Source: CAIMUX01 sp964473865 (GTDB lineage: Bacteria; Eisenbacteria; RBG-16-71-46; CAIMUX01). From it: DNA of 64,000 nt. The stretch is taken from NCBI GenBank assembly GCA_964473865.1, contig CAYYQN010000018.1, forward strand, positions 22,412 to 86,411, read 5' to 3'. The position numbers and the translations under genes are program-made. The stretch's first letter is position 1; every line of letters starts with the position of its first letter. The notes beneath the pieces are model-generated. The model was given only the letters and a program-made list of their open reading frames with translations. It searched no databases and was not told where the DNA came from. Below, in pieces: positions 48,201 through 56,253 of this stretch.

Positions 48201-48616
48201 AGAGCGTCGCCGTCGCTCTGGAGCAGAATCTGGGCGCCTTCGCGGCGGACTCCGAATTGGGACCCGAAGTTCACGACCACCGCCCCCGCGTGGTTATACC
48301 CGCTGGCGTCCTCGAAGGGCGCTCCGGCAGCAAGATCGTCAAAGCCATCGCCGTTGAAGTCTCCAACCGCAACGGTCCGGCCGTGGGAATCTCCCGCTTC
48401 GAAGGCGCCGCGGCTCTCCGGGCCCTGGCGAACCACGGTGAGATAGGCCGCGGCCGGCTGGGGTGCGCCGAGGGAGAGGAACACGAGGAGGCTGGCGAGA
48501 AGGCTCCCCGGGAGCTGAAGGCGCGGGTGCCGGCGCCTGGGCATTTCGCGCCACCGCGCGAGATCCGCACCGCTGAACTGGTGGGGGTCAACCTGGAAAC
48601 GGCCATTCTGAGACAT
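45215..48616 (-). CDS. FG-GAP propeller fused to D-alanyl-D-alanine carboxypeptidase (S11) and FlgD-like domain
   Basis: 1,133 residues. The ATG at 48616 follows AAGGAGATCAA. The export segment is LLASLLVFLSLGAPQPAAAY. Residues ~60-520 are FG-GAP repeats (VAVGDFNGDGFDDLAAGAPF, DFDSDGYDDLAIGAPL). Residues ~540-800 are a penicillin-binding S11 peptidase with all three motifs: S559-T-T-K562 (IASTTKIM), S625-G-N (FPSGNDAAYA) and K751-P-G (SGVKPGRTP, in place of KTG). Ser559 is the acyl-enzyme nucleophile, Lys562 the base. A beta domain follows (residues ~850-1,040), and a FlgD-like tail ends the chain (FDAVGRRVRTF ... WDGTDSNG ... GIYFYRI). Known S11 enzymes trim the terminal D-Ala of peptidoglycan. 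Here the enzyme is carried by a calcium-type propeller and is predicted to be surface-sorted, so its substrate may be unusual. Confidence 0.88.
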   Translation of the reverse strand: MSQNGRFQVDPHQFSGADLARWREMPRRRHPRLQLPGSLLASLLVFLSLGAPQPAAAYLTVVRQGPESRGAFEAGDSHGRTVAVGDFNGDGFDDLAAGAPFEDASGYNHAGAVVVNFGSQFGVRREGAQILLQSDGDALEDGALFGAAAAAGDFDSDGYDDLAIGAPLADADASHTNTGFVFVYAGGPGGLSYWHYLWQPAGGGALETGDRFGASLCAGNFDATAGSKNDLAIGSPGEDGDAGAVFWFTGGTNGLLNGANGWLKQSTLGGTNTAGDQFGYSLAAGQLESSAYEELVIGTPFKEVDGTSNAGVVWRVLGSASGPNPAAGRLTVPGEGDLPHGPYPDGYFGWSVAVGKFWGGSYGGLAIGEPGRSYFGHPGSGRVVVGKGGLLGVPFSAATSVTLFQDDAGWSLGSNDGFGRALAAGYYDLADGGEDLIIGSPTDDSNGGESFSGVISVLYGGPSGPGGHGYAGWAQDAFSDDIVFNDQFGTALAVGKFDDTGRGNLAVGAPGEDSNSGQVTIVAPWRQVLFAGSRSGIALDCEGNWICAQKPFDELQIASTTKIMTVLLACERMGLPLEDPNYISLNATYEVPDWIRENIGGSRYEFLYRQRVRLWDLLYCCIFPSGNDAAYAIADILTGGNNAWMGSYDNTCQVFVAQMNLRAEQLGMTRTHFTNPAGLDKGLPYSCAADLARLTEAAMQNQTFRTIVGSSAHSFTSSFVAGTLRVPFTDTINYGWLQYVHGWNPSFSGVKPGRTPRALRTAVFAAPSVFPGTRGISVSLGHLSRPSCAAAGDALMSLGLGECGGSRPSPDGPEPLVAREKTGLDELRFDYGGLSTYLGDHSGGGAELSAPANPTTQFTQVELLRPSGSGLTSCRLELRRSAEVELVPLAQTSLGIGPFQSHGGLGFINHGEAAVTILVNTSHTGTPLVLTLDPGERETIPPYSGPAVPDFSYTIENPSQTEAVALGILEDWIWDLSAIPVGAGPFFSAALGQSSALLDQAFRVHVAGTDSEPGREVYVSIHDPGVVVGVPASPSAADPGVGLRLLAPRPNPFNGGTRLGFTLPSPGDVGLEIFDAVGRRVRTFTRRDAPAGPGDFQWDGTDSNGRAAAPGIYFYRIRRAGESTAAGRVTLIR

Positions 48617-48824
48617 TTGATCTCCTTGTACGCCAGTCTTCGGGTCGTTGCCGAGGTAGTCGGGTCCTATCCGTGAGAACGACCGGCGGATGGGGAATAC
48701 GCACGCCAAGCGGGTCAGGCGCGTCCGACACGGCCAGGCCCTCGACCGTCGGCCGGGGCCAGGATTGTCAGTCGCGCCTGTCCCGCGGTCGGGTCACAAA
48801 GGCAGATTGGGGGACAATTCCAGG

Positions 48825-49712
48825 TCAACGGAAGTTGCGCTTGATCTTCGACCAGCTCGTGATCTCGATCGGGACGGGCGTGTCCGCGCAGGTAAAGAAC
48901 TGATCGCCCGCAAAGTCCGCGAGTCTGAAGTTGATGACGCCGGTGAAGCCGCCACTCCCGTCCCCTCCGAGAAACCCCTGGGGCGGCACAAGCGGTCCGA
49001 GGAACTGGTTCGACGCGAAATTGTGATCGCCGTTGTTCACAAAGGCGCAAACTCGAATGTCGCCCGAGACGAAACCGAGATCAGCGAGGGCAATGCTGAG
49101 CTCGAGTCCGGTCTGGACCGCCAGCGCTGCCGCCTGGTTGGCCGCTCCCGCGCCTCCCGTTACCCCGCCAACGTTGCTGTCGTCATATGCGACCTCGATG
49201 GGCTGGGTGTTGAGCCCGGTACCGGTGATTCCGGAACCTTCCTGGGCGCCAAGGAAGACATCGTCGTAGGATGAGAAGTCCGGCGTGCCGAGCTCCGCAA
49301 AGTCGAGCAGGAATCGGTCCCCACCCGAATTCCCGCGGCGAACGAACAGGTGGAAGTCTGCCGTGAACCCGGCGTCGAACGCCATCCCGGCCATATTGCC
49401 GGCGTTGTCGTTGCCCGGCATGCCGCTCAGAACGTTCTCGCCGCCCGCTTTCGAGTCGATGAAGATCTCGATGTTGTTGAAGTTGTCCTCGATGTTCCCG
49501 GTCAGGGCCAGGTACAGACGATTGCCGACCGACGTGCAGTAGGCCGCGTCCAACTCGTTGAGGTTGTCGCCGAATTGCGTTTCGACTGCCTGCACCGATG
49601 CGGCCGGGCCGTAGGCGTCCCCGGTGATCGTTCCGTCAACGGTCGGTTGAGCCAGAGCAGGACCCGCGAGTACAACAACCAGCGTCGCCAGTCCAAGGAT
49701 CATCCGTATCAT
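48825..49712 (-). CDS. Secreted protein of unknown function (CBM9/DOMON-like fold possible)
   Basis: 295 residues. The ATG at 49712 follows GGAGGTGGCGAC. Signal peptide MIRMILGLATLVVVLAGPAL, cleavage near LAQ. The mature start (PTVDGTITGDAYGPAASVQA) and NRLYLALTGNIEDNFNNIEI followed by FIDSKAGGENVL resemble the family-9 carbohydrate-binding/DOMON sandwich of secreted planctomycete-type proteins. There is no FlgD-like or PEP-CTERM tail; it ends in SWSKIKRNFR. It has few cysteines and no catalytic motif. The nearest genes face the same way but are separated by more than 200 bases, so it is probably monocistronic. Confidence 0.75.
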   Translation of the reverse strand: MIRMILGLATLVVVLAGPALAQPTVDGTITGDAYGPAASVQAVETQFGDNLNELDAAYCTSVGNRLYLALTGNIEDNFNNIEIFIDSKAGGENVLSGMPGNDNAGNMAGMAFDAGFTADFHLFVRRGNSGGDRFLLDFAELGTPDFSSYDDVFLGAQEGSGITGTGLNTQPIEVAYDDSNVGGVTGGAGAANQAAALAVQTGLELSIALADLGFVSGDIRVCAFVNNGDHNFASNQFLGPLVPPQGFLGGDGSGGFTGVINFRLADFAGDQFFTCADTPVPIEITSWSKIKRNFR

Positions 49713-50118
49713 GTCGCCACCTCCGATTTCTGTTGCATTTGAGCCGCCAGGATCTCGCAGAACCGCTCAGCCTCGGAAAGCTCCCGGCCTGCGCTGGCAG
49801 GTAGGCGTGTTCGGCAGACCGTCCACGTAAAACTGCTGAGTGTAGCACACCGCCAAACCCGGACTCCGGCGGAATCTCTCGCTAAACCGCGATTTCACGA
49901 ATCGGCGCGGTCGGCGTCTGGATGGAGAGAGTCGAGAGACAGAGAATCTCGGTCCCGCTGGAAAGGAATACGCGGGCGAGGGGACGGGCCGTCGTCTGAA
50001 GAAGACCGGAGTCGAGCGAAGTCACGGAGTTCCGAGTCAGCCCACCCGACGAATCGACCCGGCGGCTCGCCGCCCGGATCCGTATCGGACCTGGGGCCGG
50101 GTGCAGACGTCCTTACCG
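49713..50118. other. Intergenic region
   Basis: About 400 bases between the lipoprotein gene end and the secreted-protein start (both minus). No coding frame, repeat or clear promoter could be supported. Confidence 0.4.
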
Positions 50119-50643
50119 CTATTCCGGCGCGGAGAAGGCCATCACGACGCCGGTACGGTCGCTCTTGTTGTAGACGAACTGGAGCCCCAGGTTGCCCTTC
50201 TGGGCGCTGACCATCCCACCGGCGTCGCTCTGCATCATGGATTGGGACTCCCAGCCGGCCTCCTTGATGTCCGTCTGGTACTTCTCGACCGCCCCGTCTT
50301 GCACATCGCGCAGGTAGATGTTGTAGGACTTCCGCCCGTCCTGCTCGCTCTTGGCCACGCGCTCGATCACGCCGTAGGTAAAGCGAGGCACACCGCTGAA
50401 CATGTCGGAGGGCCAGTCGGTGGTCTTGGTCATCTGCATCCGGCCCTGATCGGTCTTGACCTCGACGTCCTCACCCTTGATGTCGACATCCGCGTGGCCG
50501 CCGATTGCGTGCTCGAGCGTCCTCTCCGCCATTCCTTCCGCCAGTTTGTCGTTCGCCTTCTGTTTGCCGCAGCCGAGCGCCACCAGCACTCCCAGAAGCA
50601 CAACCATCACCCAGAGCGCACCTTGTCGATACGGAGCGATCAT
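50119..50643 (-). CDS. Small lipoprotein of unknown function
   Basis: 174 residues. The ATG at 50643 follows GGGAGGTGACGGCC. The N-terminus ALWVMVVLLGVLVALGCG is a lipoprotein signal with Cys25 as the lipidation site. The mature part has IGGHADVDIKGEDVEVKTDQ and MTKTTDWPSDMFSGVP, close to a small lipoprotein family seen in other Gram-negative bacteria with conserved 'W P.D....P...G'. It ends with a beta-rich VVMAFSAPE. It lies 162 bases downstream of the coiled-coil gene in the same direction. Function unknown. Confidence 0.78.
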   Translation of the reverse strand: MIAPYRQGALWVMVVLLGVLVALGCGKQKANDKLAEGMAERTLEHAIGGHADVDIKGEDVEVKTDQGRMQMTKTTDWPSDMFSGVPRFTYGVIERVAKSEQDGRKSYNIYLRDVQDGAVEKYQTDIKEAGWESQSMMQSDAGGMVSAQKGNLGLQFVYNKSDRTGVVMAFSAPE

Positions 50644-50714
50644 GGCCGTCACCTCCCGCGCGAGCCGCGCCTTCCGATTTGCCTTCCGATTCGCCTTCCG
50701 GCCGAGAACCGCCC

Positions 50715-50775
50715 CGCCGAACTCCGCCATGTCCGGGTTCCAGCGGCGTCTGAGCCTCGACGGAGTTCCCAGACC
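50715..50775 (-). repeat. Dispersed ~60-bp repeat, copy 2 of 3
   Basis: CCGAACTCCGCCATGTCCGG, then GTTCCAGCGGCGTCTGAGCC, then a block ending GACGGAGTTCC. It is the copy closest to 54694-54757. It lies between the coiled-coil gene and the lipoprotein gene, just upstream of the latter's start. Confidence 0.55.
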
Positions 50776-50805
50776 CTGGCTATCCAGTCGCCTGCCCGGT
50801 GCTCC

Positions 50806-51837
50806 CTACGCGGATCCCGGTCTCTGCTTGGCCTGCTCCATGGCGATCTTGTTGACGTGGGCGAGTGCCTTCGCTCCAGACGTGCTCTCGATCGCCCGGA
50901 CTGCGATGTCCTGGACTTGCGCCTTGGCCTCGTCGAGCTGTCGCTGCAAGGCCGCGATCTGGGCGGCCTGGCTCGACACTGTTGCCTCCAGGGTCTGTAG
51001 CCGCTGCTGCGCGAGGCGTGCCTCCGACTCCGAGTCCTTCTTCAGGAGCACGACTTGATGCTCCATCCGCGACTCGACAGTCCGGGTGGCCTCCTCGGTG
51101 GCGCGGGTGGTCGCCTGCTGCAGCTGCGCCGGGAACGCCTCCACGTCCTTGCGCAGGCGAAGCAGCTCCTCCTCGCGTTCCTTCAGATCGGCTTCCCGCT
51201 GCTTCCAGCCCTTCTCCAGGTTCTCCTGGGTCTCCCGGTTCTTCTTCTCCTGAATGCACTGTTCCTCTTCGTACTTGTCCAGTGCTTTCTTCCGTTCCAG
51301 CGCCTTCTTGTATTCGTACTCCTCGATTTCGCGCTGGCGCTGCTTCCGCAAGGCTTCCTCTTGTTCCTTCCGTTCCTGCTCGACTGTCGTGCGCTCCTCT
51401 TCCCACTGCGCCACTTGGGCCGCCCGCTTGGTGGAAAGATGCTCTTCCTGGCGCGCATACTCATCGCAGAGCTGATCCAGGGCGGTGGCGGCGATGTCGA
51501 TCTTGTGCAGGCGTTCGAGTTCACGTTGCTCGAGTTCGGCTGCCTCGCGCAAGGAGGCCAGGCGTTCGACTTCTCGCACCAGGCTCTCGCTCAGGCTGGA
51601 GAGCGCTTTGCTGACTTCCAGGGAGAGGGTGGTGATCTCCCGCACCACGGTTTCCACCGTCAACCCCTCCACCGCCTGCCGCACGGCGGTCTCTTGGACC
51701 TTGGCGGCTTCCTCGAACTTGCGGTCCACCGCGCTGTGCTCCGCGGCGACCTCGGCCTTGATCTCGGCGAACTCTTTCTGGACCTCGGTCTTGGTGCGCC
51801 GTGCCCGGGGAGCGGGCTTCTGAGGGGCCTTGGGCAT
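50806..51837 (-). CDS. Long coiled-coil protein
   Basis: 343 residues. The ATG at 51837 follows GGAGGTAAGTCCG; an ATG five codons upstream is less well placed. There is no signal peptide. After a basic Pro/Ala-rich start (PKAPQKPAPRARRTKTEVQK) almost the whole chain is charged heptad helix (EEERTTVEQERKEQEEALRK, KRREIEE-type runs, QTLEATVSSQAAQIAALQRQ). A central block (LEKGWKQREADLKEREEELL) is predicted to form a long parallel coiled coil. It is cytoplasmic, with a structural or cytoskeletal role likely, possibly filament- or chromosome-associated. No specific family is recognised. Confidence 0.8.
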   Translation of the reverse strand: MPKAPQKPAPRARRTKTEVQKEFAEIKAEVAAEHSAVDRKFEEAAKVQETAVRQAVEGLTVETVVREITTLSLEVSKALSSLSESLVREVERLASLREAAELEQRELERLHKIDIAATALDQLCDEYARQEEHLSTKRAAQVAQWEEERTTVEQERKEQEEALRKQRQREIEEYEYKKALERKKALDKYEEEQCIQEKKNRETQENLEKGWKQREADLKEREEELLRLRKDVEAFPAQLQQATTRATEEATRTVESRMEHQVVLLKKDSESEARLAQQRLQTLEATVSSQAAQIAALQRQLDEAKAQVQDIAVRAIESTSGAKALAHVNKIAMEQAKQRPGSA

Positions 51838-52202
51838 CGGACTTACCTCCATGCTCGAATCATGCGGGTGCTACTCTGGGTCGAACGGTAGATCCGCGCC
51901 GCTGGGGATCGCCGTCGACGCCTGAGGTGCCCTCATCAGAACGGCGATCAGAGTAGCAGGTGCGGAAGCCCAGAGCCAGACGGCATCCTCGCAGACCGTC
52001 CGGCTCGCCGTCACGGCTGGTGTCGACATCCGGGCGCCGCTTCGAAGCACCTGGGGCCGTCCAGGTCAGTTCGTTTCCGGCGCGGTGATCGGGGTGGCCA
52101 CGAGAGGCAGGGGTGATTGCTCGGGCCAGGGCCGAAGCTCTTTGGTATGATGGCCTTACGTTTGAGTACCGCGTGTGCGTTGTTCCGGGGAAGGGGGCTC
52201 TC
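51838..52202. other. Divergent intergenic region with extended -10 element
   Basis: About 365 bases between the coiled-coil gene (minus) and an LVIVD gene (plus). TGGTATGAT at 52143-52151 is an extended -10 (TGN + TATGAT) placed 52 bases before the LVIVD ATG, with no good -35. No coding frame is supported. Confidence 0.4.
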
Positions 52203-54515
52203 ATGCCGGCAGACGCTTTGCGAATCTCGCGGACTTCCGACATCGTCTCGACGCGGCCGGCGCGCTGGGCCGGCCTCCACCTCCGCTTCCATGTCCCACA
52301 CCCGTTCCCATTCCCGTTCCGCTTCCTGCGTCTGCTGTCTGCCGCGACGCTCGCGGCGGCGTCTGCCGCGCTGCTCGCAGCTGGATCGGCCCGGGCCGAG
52401 TGCACCGACTATGCCGCCGGAGGGACCTACCGGGTCCACCAGGTCCCCACGCCCCATCCCGCGACCGACGTGGCGGTCTGTGGCCAGTGCGCCTATTTCG
52501 CTTCCGGGTACTCGGGACTCCAGGTCATCGACCTCTCGGGCCCGTCTTCGCCCACCATCGTCGGCTCTTGGGACAACTGCTACCTGGCGGAGGGGATCGT
52601 GGCCGCGGACACCCTCGTCTATCTGGCCGATCTCGCGAATGGGCTCTGGATCATCGACGTCGCGGACCCGACGGCGCCGCAGCAGATCGGCTTCTTCGGC
52701 ACGATGAACTGCGAGCACGTAGCCATCGAGGGGGCGATCGCCTACGTCACCTACTTCGACACGACATCGAATAGCGGCGTCCAGGTGGTCGACGTCTCCA
52801 ATCCGGCCAGCCCGCAACTTCTCGGCGGCATCGGCATCGGAGGAAAGCCGGAGGCGGTGGCGGTTTCCGGCGGGATCGTCTGCATGGTCAATGGGACCTC
52901 CTTGTGTGTCATCGATGCGACGGTGCCGAGCGCTCCGGCGCTGTTGAGCAGCTTGAACATCCCCGCCCAGGGCGTCTGCATGGCGGGGAATGCCGCCTAC
53001 GTCGCGGGTGGAACGAGCGGCCTTCGCATCGTCGATCTCTCGAACCCGGCCCTTCCGCAGGTGATCGGCAGCGTGGCGCTGCCGGGATCCGCCCGGGACG
53101 TGGCGGTTTCGGGCCCGAGGGCCTACGTAGCCGCCGACGAACACGGCTTCGAGGAGGTCGACATCACGGAACCGACCGCGCCGGTCCTGATCCGAGAGGT
53201 CCCGACGATCGGATCCGCGGGGAGCGTGGCCATGGCGGGTCCGCTGGCGTGTGTCGCGGTGGACTGGGCCGGCCTCTGCGTGATCGACACCCAGGACTAC
53301 CCACTCGACCCCGTGCGCGTCTCTCTGCCCGGTTCCGCGGACGCAGTCGATGTGGCCGGCACGATCGCCTACGTCGGGGTGAGCCGACCGTTTCTGGGCG
53401 GCACCGGTCTTTACCTGGTGGACATTTCGGATCCGGCGGCTCCCAGTCTGCGCGGGGTCTCCCTCATCGGGACGGACGGCGTGGCAGATGTCGCCGCCTC
53501 GGGCGGATACGCCTATGTCGCGACCGTCGGGGACGGTCTGCCATTGCTCTGCATCGTGGACGTCTCGAATCCCGACGCACCCGTCAGGGTAGGCACTGCC
53601 CCGATCGCCTATCCGCCGTATGGCTATCCCTATGTCTATCAGCTTGTGGTCTCCGGAGGGTACGTGTACGTGGCCAACGGCGATGCCGGCCTCACCGTAG
53701 TCCGGGTGACAAACCCGAGCGCGCCGGTCGCGGTCTCGCAACTCGCCATGCCGACCACGGTCTGCGGGGTCGGGGTTGAAGGTCGTTACGCGTTTGTTCT
53801 GTACGAGTATGGCCTGGCGGCAGTCGATGTGCAGAACCCCGTGCATCCGCAGATCGTCAGCAGCGTCGACACTCCCGGCGCCGCGTTCGGACTGGAGGTT
53901 CAGGGCGGCTGGGCCTACGTGTCCGGCAGCTTTGGCCTCGAGATGATCGATGTCCGAAACCCGACCGCGCCCCAGGTCGTCGGGCAGGCGGTGGGTTTCG
54001 GTGGGCGGCGGTTGGCCTGTGCGGGCAGCTTCGCCTATGTGCTTTCAAGTCTTGGGGACCTCCGCGTCATCGATATCGCCGACATGGCGATGACTCCGGT
54101 CGGATACGCGAACGTCTTCCAGACGCCCCGCGCGATCGCCGCGACAACGGAGAGTGTCTTCATCGGGGATGACACCGGGCTTCGGATCCTGCCGATGCAA
54201 TGCGAGCCCTCGGACGTCGAGTCCGAGATGCCGGCCGGAGCGCCCGGTCCGTTGCGCATCCTTCCGAATCCGGGCACCGCGGAGATGACGATCCGGTTTG
54301 TGCTGGAGCGCGCCGCTTCGACCCGCCTCAGCATCTTCGATGTCGCCGGCCGTCCGGTGCGACGGTTCCTGGATGCGCCACTCCCGGCCGGGGACCAGTC
54401 GGTTCGCTGGGACGGCCGCGACGACGCCGGGCGGCCGCTCCCCGCTGGGGTCTACCTCACGAAGCTTGTCACCGGGACGGGGACGAAGACTGGACGTGTG
54501 GTTTTGATTCAGTGA
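52203..54515 (+). CDS. Secreted LVIVD-repeat beta-propeller protein with FlgD-like C-terminus
   Basis: 770 residues. The ATG at 52203 follows AAGGGGGCTCTC. The long N-region with a repeated F-P-F-P segment leads to the signal core LLSAATLAAASAALLAAGSA, cleavage near RAE. The mature chain begins C-T-D-Y and holds about 14 LVIVD repeats (GLQVIDLSGPSSPTIVG, GLWIIDVADPTAPQQIG, GLRIVDLSNPALPQVIG, GLEMIDVRNPTAPQVVG). A terminal Cys (PMQC) follows the last blade, as in the other two paralogues. The FlgD-like tail is FDVAGRPVRRF ... WDGRDDAG ... GVYLTKLV. It is convergent with trkH. Function unknown; extracellular beta-propeller. Confidence 0.9.
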   Translation: MPADALRISRTSDIVSTRPARWAGLHLRFHVPHPFPFPFRFLRLLSAATLAAASAALLAAGSARAECTDYAAGGTYRVHQVPTPHPATDVAVCGQCAYFASGYSGLQVIDLSGPSSPTIVGSWDNCYLAEGIVAADTLVYLADLANGLWIIDVADPTAPQQIGFFGTMNCEHVAIEGAIAYVTYFDTTSNSGVQVVDVSNPASPQLLGGIGIGGKPEAVAVSGGIVCMVNGTSLCVIDATVPSAPALLSSLNIPAQGVCMAGNAAYVAGGTSGLRIVDLSNPALPQVIGSVALPGSARDVAVSGPRAYVAADEHGFEEVDITEPTAPVLIREVPTIGSAGSVAMAGPLACVAVDWAGLCVIDTQDYPLDPVRVSLPGSADAVDVAGTIAYVGVSRPFLGGTGLYLVDISDPAAPSLRGVSLIGTDGVADVAASGGYAYVATVGDGLPLLCIVDVSNPDAPVRVGTAPIAYPPYGYPYVYQLVVSGGYVYVANGDAGLTVVRVTNPSAPVAVSQLAMPTTVCGVGVEGRYAFVLYEYGLAAVDVQNPVHPQIVSSVDTPGAAFGLEVQGGWAYVSGSFGLEMIDVRNPTAPQVVGQAVGFGGRRLACAGSFAYVLSSLGDLRVIDIADMAMTPVGYANVFQTPRAIAATTESVFIGDDTGLRILPMQCEPSDVESEMPAGAPGPLRILPNPGTAEMTIRFVLERAASTRLSIFDVAGRPVRRFLDAPLPAGDQSVRWDGRDDAGRPLPAGVYLTKLVTGTGTKTGRVVLIQ

Positions 54516-54693
54516 GCGGGGTCTGTCGAGCGCTTCGGCCGCCTGCCGGGCGGCATCGGGTTCCCGGGCACCGCGTCACATTCCGTTTGCGCTGCTTGCA
54601 GGGTCAAGAGACCGGGCCGAGGCACAACGCCTTTCCTCCCGGTGGCTCATGGTCCAGCCCTCAGCACCGCGCTACCCGGCCGCGAACCGCCTG

Positions 54694-54757
54694 GCCGAGC
54701 TCCACCATGTCCAGGTTCCGGTGGCGCTTGAACCCTGACGGAGTTCCTGACCCCACG
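54694..54757 (-). repeat. Dispersed ~60-bp repeat, copy 3 of 3
   Basis: CCGAGCTCCACCATGTCCAG, GTTCCGGTGGCGCTTGAACC, then CTGACGGAGTTCC. It is about three-quarters identical to 50715-50775 by eye. It lies between the convergent LVIVD and trkH genes. Confidence 0.55.
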
Positions 54758-54773
54758 CGATCACGCCGCGTGG
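54753..54773. terminator. Hairpin between convergent genes
   Basis: CCACGCG (54753-54759) pairs with CGCGTGG (54767-54773) across a 7-base loop, between the LVIVD gene and trkH 3' ends. There is no U-tract. Confidence 0.35.
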
Positions 54774-54801
54774 CCGCCCGGGTTGACCCGCCCCGGATCT
54801 G

Positions 54802-56241
54802 TCACTTCTTCCAGTAACTCGGCGCAAACAGCATCAGCACCGTGTAGAACTCGAGCCTTCCGGTCAGCATCAGGAACGACAGCAGCCACTTGGCCGCGTC
54901 GGGGAGGTGACCGTAGTGCCCGGTCGGCCCGACCGCGCCCAGCCCGGGACCGACATTGCCGAGGCACGCCGCGACGGCTCCGACGGCGGTCACGAGATCG
55001 AGCTTCATCGAAGTCAGGGCGAGGATCGAGGTGAAGAAGAGGAGCGCGAGCAGGCCGAGAAACCCCAGAACCCCCTGGAGTAGGTCACGGGGGATGACCG
55101 TATCGCCGACCCGGACGGGAATCACGGCCGTGGGATGCAAGTGCTTCTTGACCTCGGCGCGGACGAACTTGACGAGGATCATGAAGCGGACCACCTTCAT
55201 TCCCCCGGCGGTGCTGCCGGCGCAGGCCCCCAGGAGCATGAGTCCAAGCAGGAGATGCTGCGCCGCCGAACTCCAGAGGGCGAAATCAGCGGTCGCGAAG
55301 CCCGTGGTGCTGATGACCGACACGGTCTGGAACGACGCGTCACGGACGGTCTGGTGCCCGATCGGCGCACCGCTCTGCACGAGCTGGAAGCCGAGGAAGG
55401 CCGTGCAACCGGCCACCGTCAGCAGGTAGACGCGAAACTCGGGATCGGCCCAGTAAGCCCGCGGCCCTCCCCGGAGGGTGCGGAAGTGGAGAGAGAAGTT
55501 CGTGCCGGCCAGCAGCATGAAGAGGATGACGATCCATTCGATGTAGGCGCTGCCGTAGGCGCCGATGCTTGCGTTCCGGGTGGAGAAGCCGCCGGTCGCC
55601 ATGGTGGCCAGAGTGTGGCAGACGGCGTCGAAGATCCCCATGCCTCCCGGGAGCAGCAGCAGCACCATCGCGACCGAGAGGGTGGCGTAGATCGCCCAGA
55701 GCCGCTTGGCCGTGCCGGTCACGCGCGGAACCAGCCGGTCCTTGACCGGTCCCGGCGCCTCCGCGCGGAATAGCGCCATTCCGCCGGCGCCCAGGAACGG
55801 GAGGATCGCCACCGAAAGCAGGATGATCCCCATCCCCCCTAGCCAATGGGTGAGCGCGCGCCAGAAGAGGATCCCGCGCGGTAGGCTCTCGACGTCCGTG
55901 AAAACGCTGGCGCCGGTGGTGCTGAACCCTGAGATTGTCTCGAAGTAAGCGTCGGCCAGGCTCGGCAGGGCGCCGCTCAGGATGAAGGGGAGGCTGCCCT
56001 GGAGGGAGAGCGTGGCCCATCCGAGCGTGACGATCGCGGCCGCCTCGCGGATGCGCAGGTCTCCCCGGATGCGGGTGAGCCGCCACGCCGCCGCGCCGGG
56101 CAGGAGGCCGATCAGCGCCGCAATCAGGAAGCAGGACGGGCTCTCGTGGTAGATGACGCTGACGAGAGCCGGCAGCAGAAGCGAGACGGCGGTGATCGTC
56201 AGGAGGAATCCCAGAATGTGAATGATGTTCCCGGGGCGCAT
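54802..56241 (-). CDS. trkH: Trk-type potassium uptake transmembrane protein TrkH
   Basis: 479 residues with about ten hydrophobic segments, the usual TrkH size. The four pore-loop filters are visible: STTGAS, ATGGFST, STTGFATAD and NVGPG; GGMKVVR follows the third repeat. TrkH forms a dimeric K+ channel-like transporter in the inner membrane, gated by the cytoplasmic TrkA ring. The gene starts 12 bases after the trkA stop, so the two are an operon (trkA first). The start at 56241 leaves a short N-terminus MRPGNIIHILGF before TM1. Confidence 0.95.
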   Translation of the reverse strand: MRPGNIIHILGFLLTITAVSLLLPALVSVIYHESPSCFLIAALIGLLPGAAAWRLTRIRGDLRIREAAAIVTLGWATLSLQGSLPFILSGALPSLADAYFETISGFSTTGASVFTDVESLPRGILFWRALTHWLGGMGIILLSVAILPFLGAGGMALFRAEAPGPVKDRLVPRVTGTAKRLWAIYATLSVAMVLLLLPGGMGIFDAVCHTLATMATGGFSTRNASIGAYGSAYIEWIVILFMLLAGTNFSLHFRTLRGGPRAYWADPEFRVYLLTVAGCTAFLGFQLVQSGAPIGHQTVRDASFQTVSVISTTGFATADFALWSSAAQHLLLGLMLLGACAGSTAGGMKVVRFMILVKFVRAEVKKHLHPTAVIPVRVGDTVIPRDLLQGVLGFLGLLALLFFTSILALTSMKLDLVTAVGAVAACLGNVGPGLGAVGPTGHYGHLPDAAKWLLSFLMLTGRLEFYTVLMLFAPSYWKK

Positions 56242-56253
56242 GCGGTCGGGATC

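Noticed and set aside
51055..51891. Hydrophobic Leu/Phe-rich plus-strand frame that looks like a membrane protein
   Set aside because: It is the complement of the charged coiled-coil gene (Glu/Lys codons read backwards give Leu/Phe); no start site.
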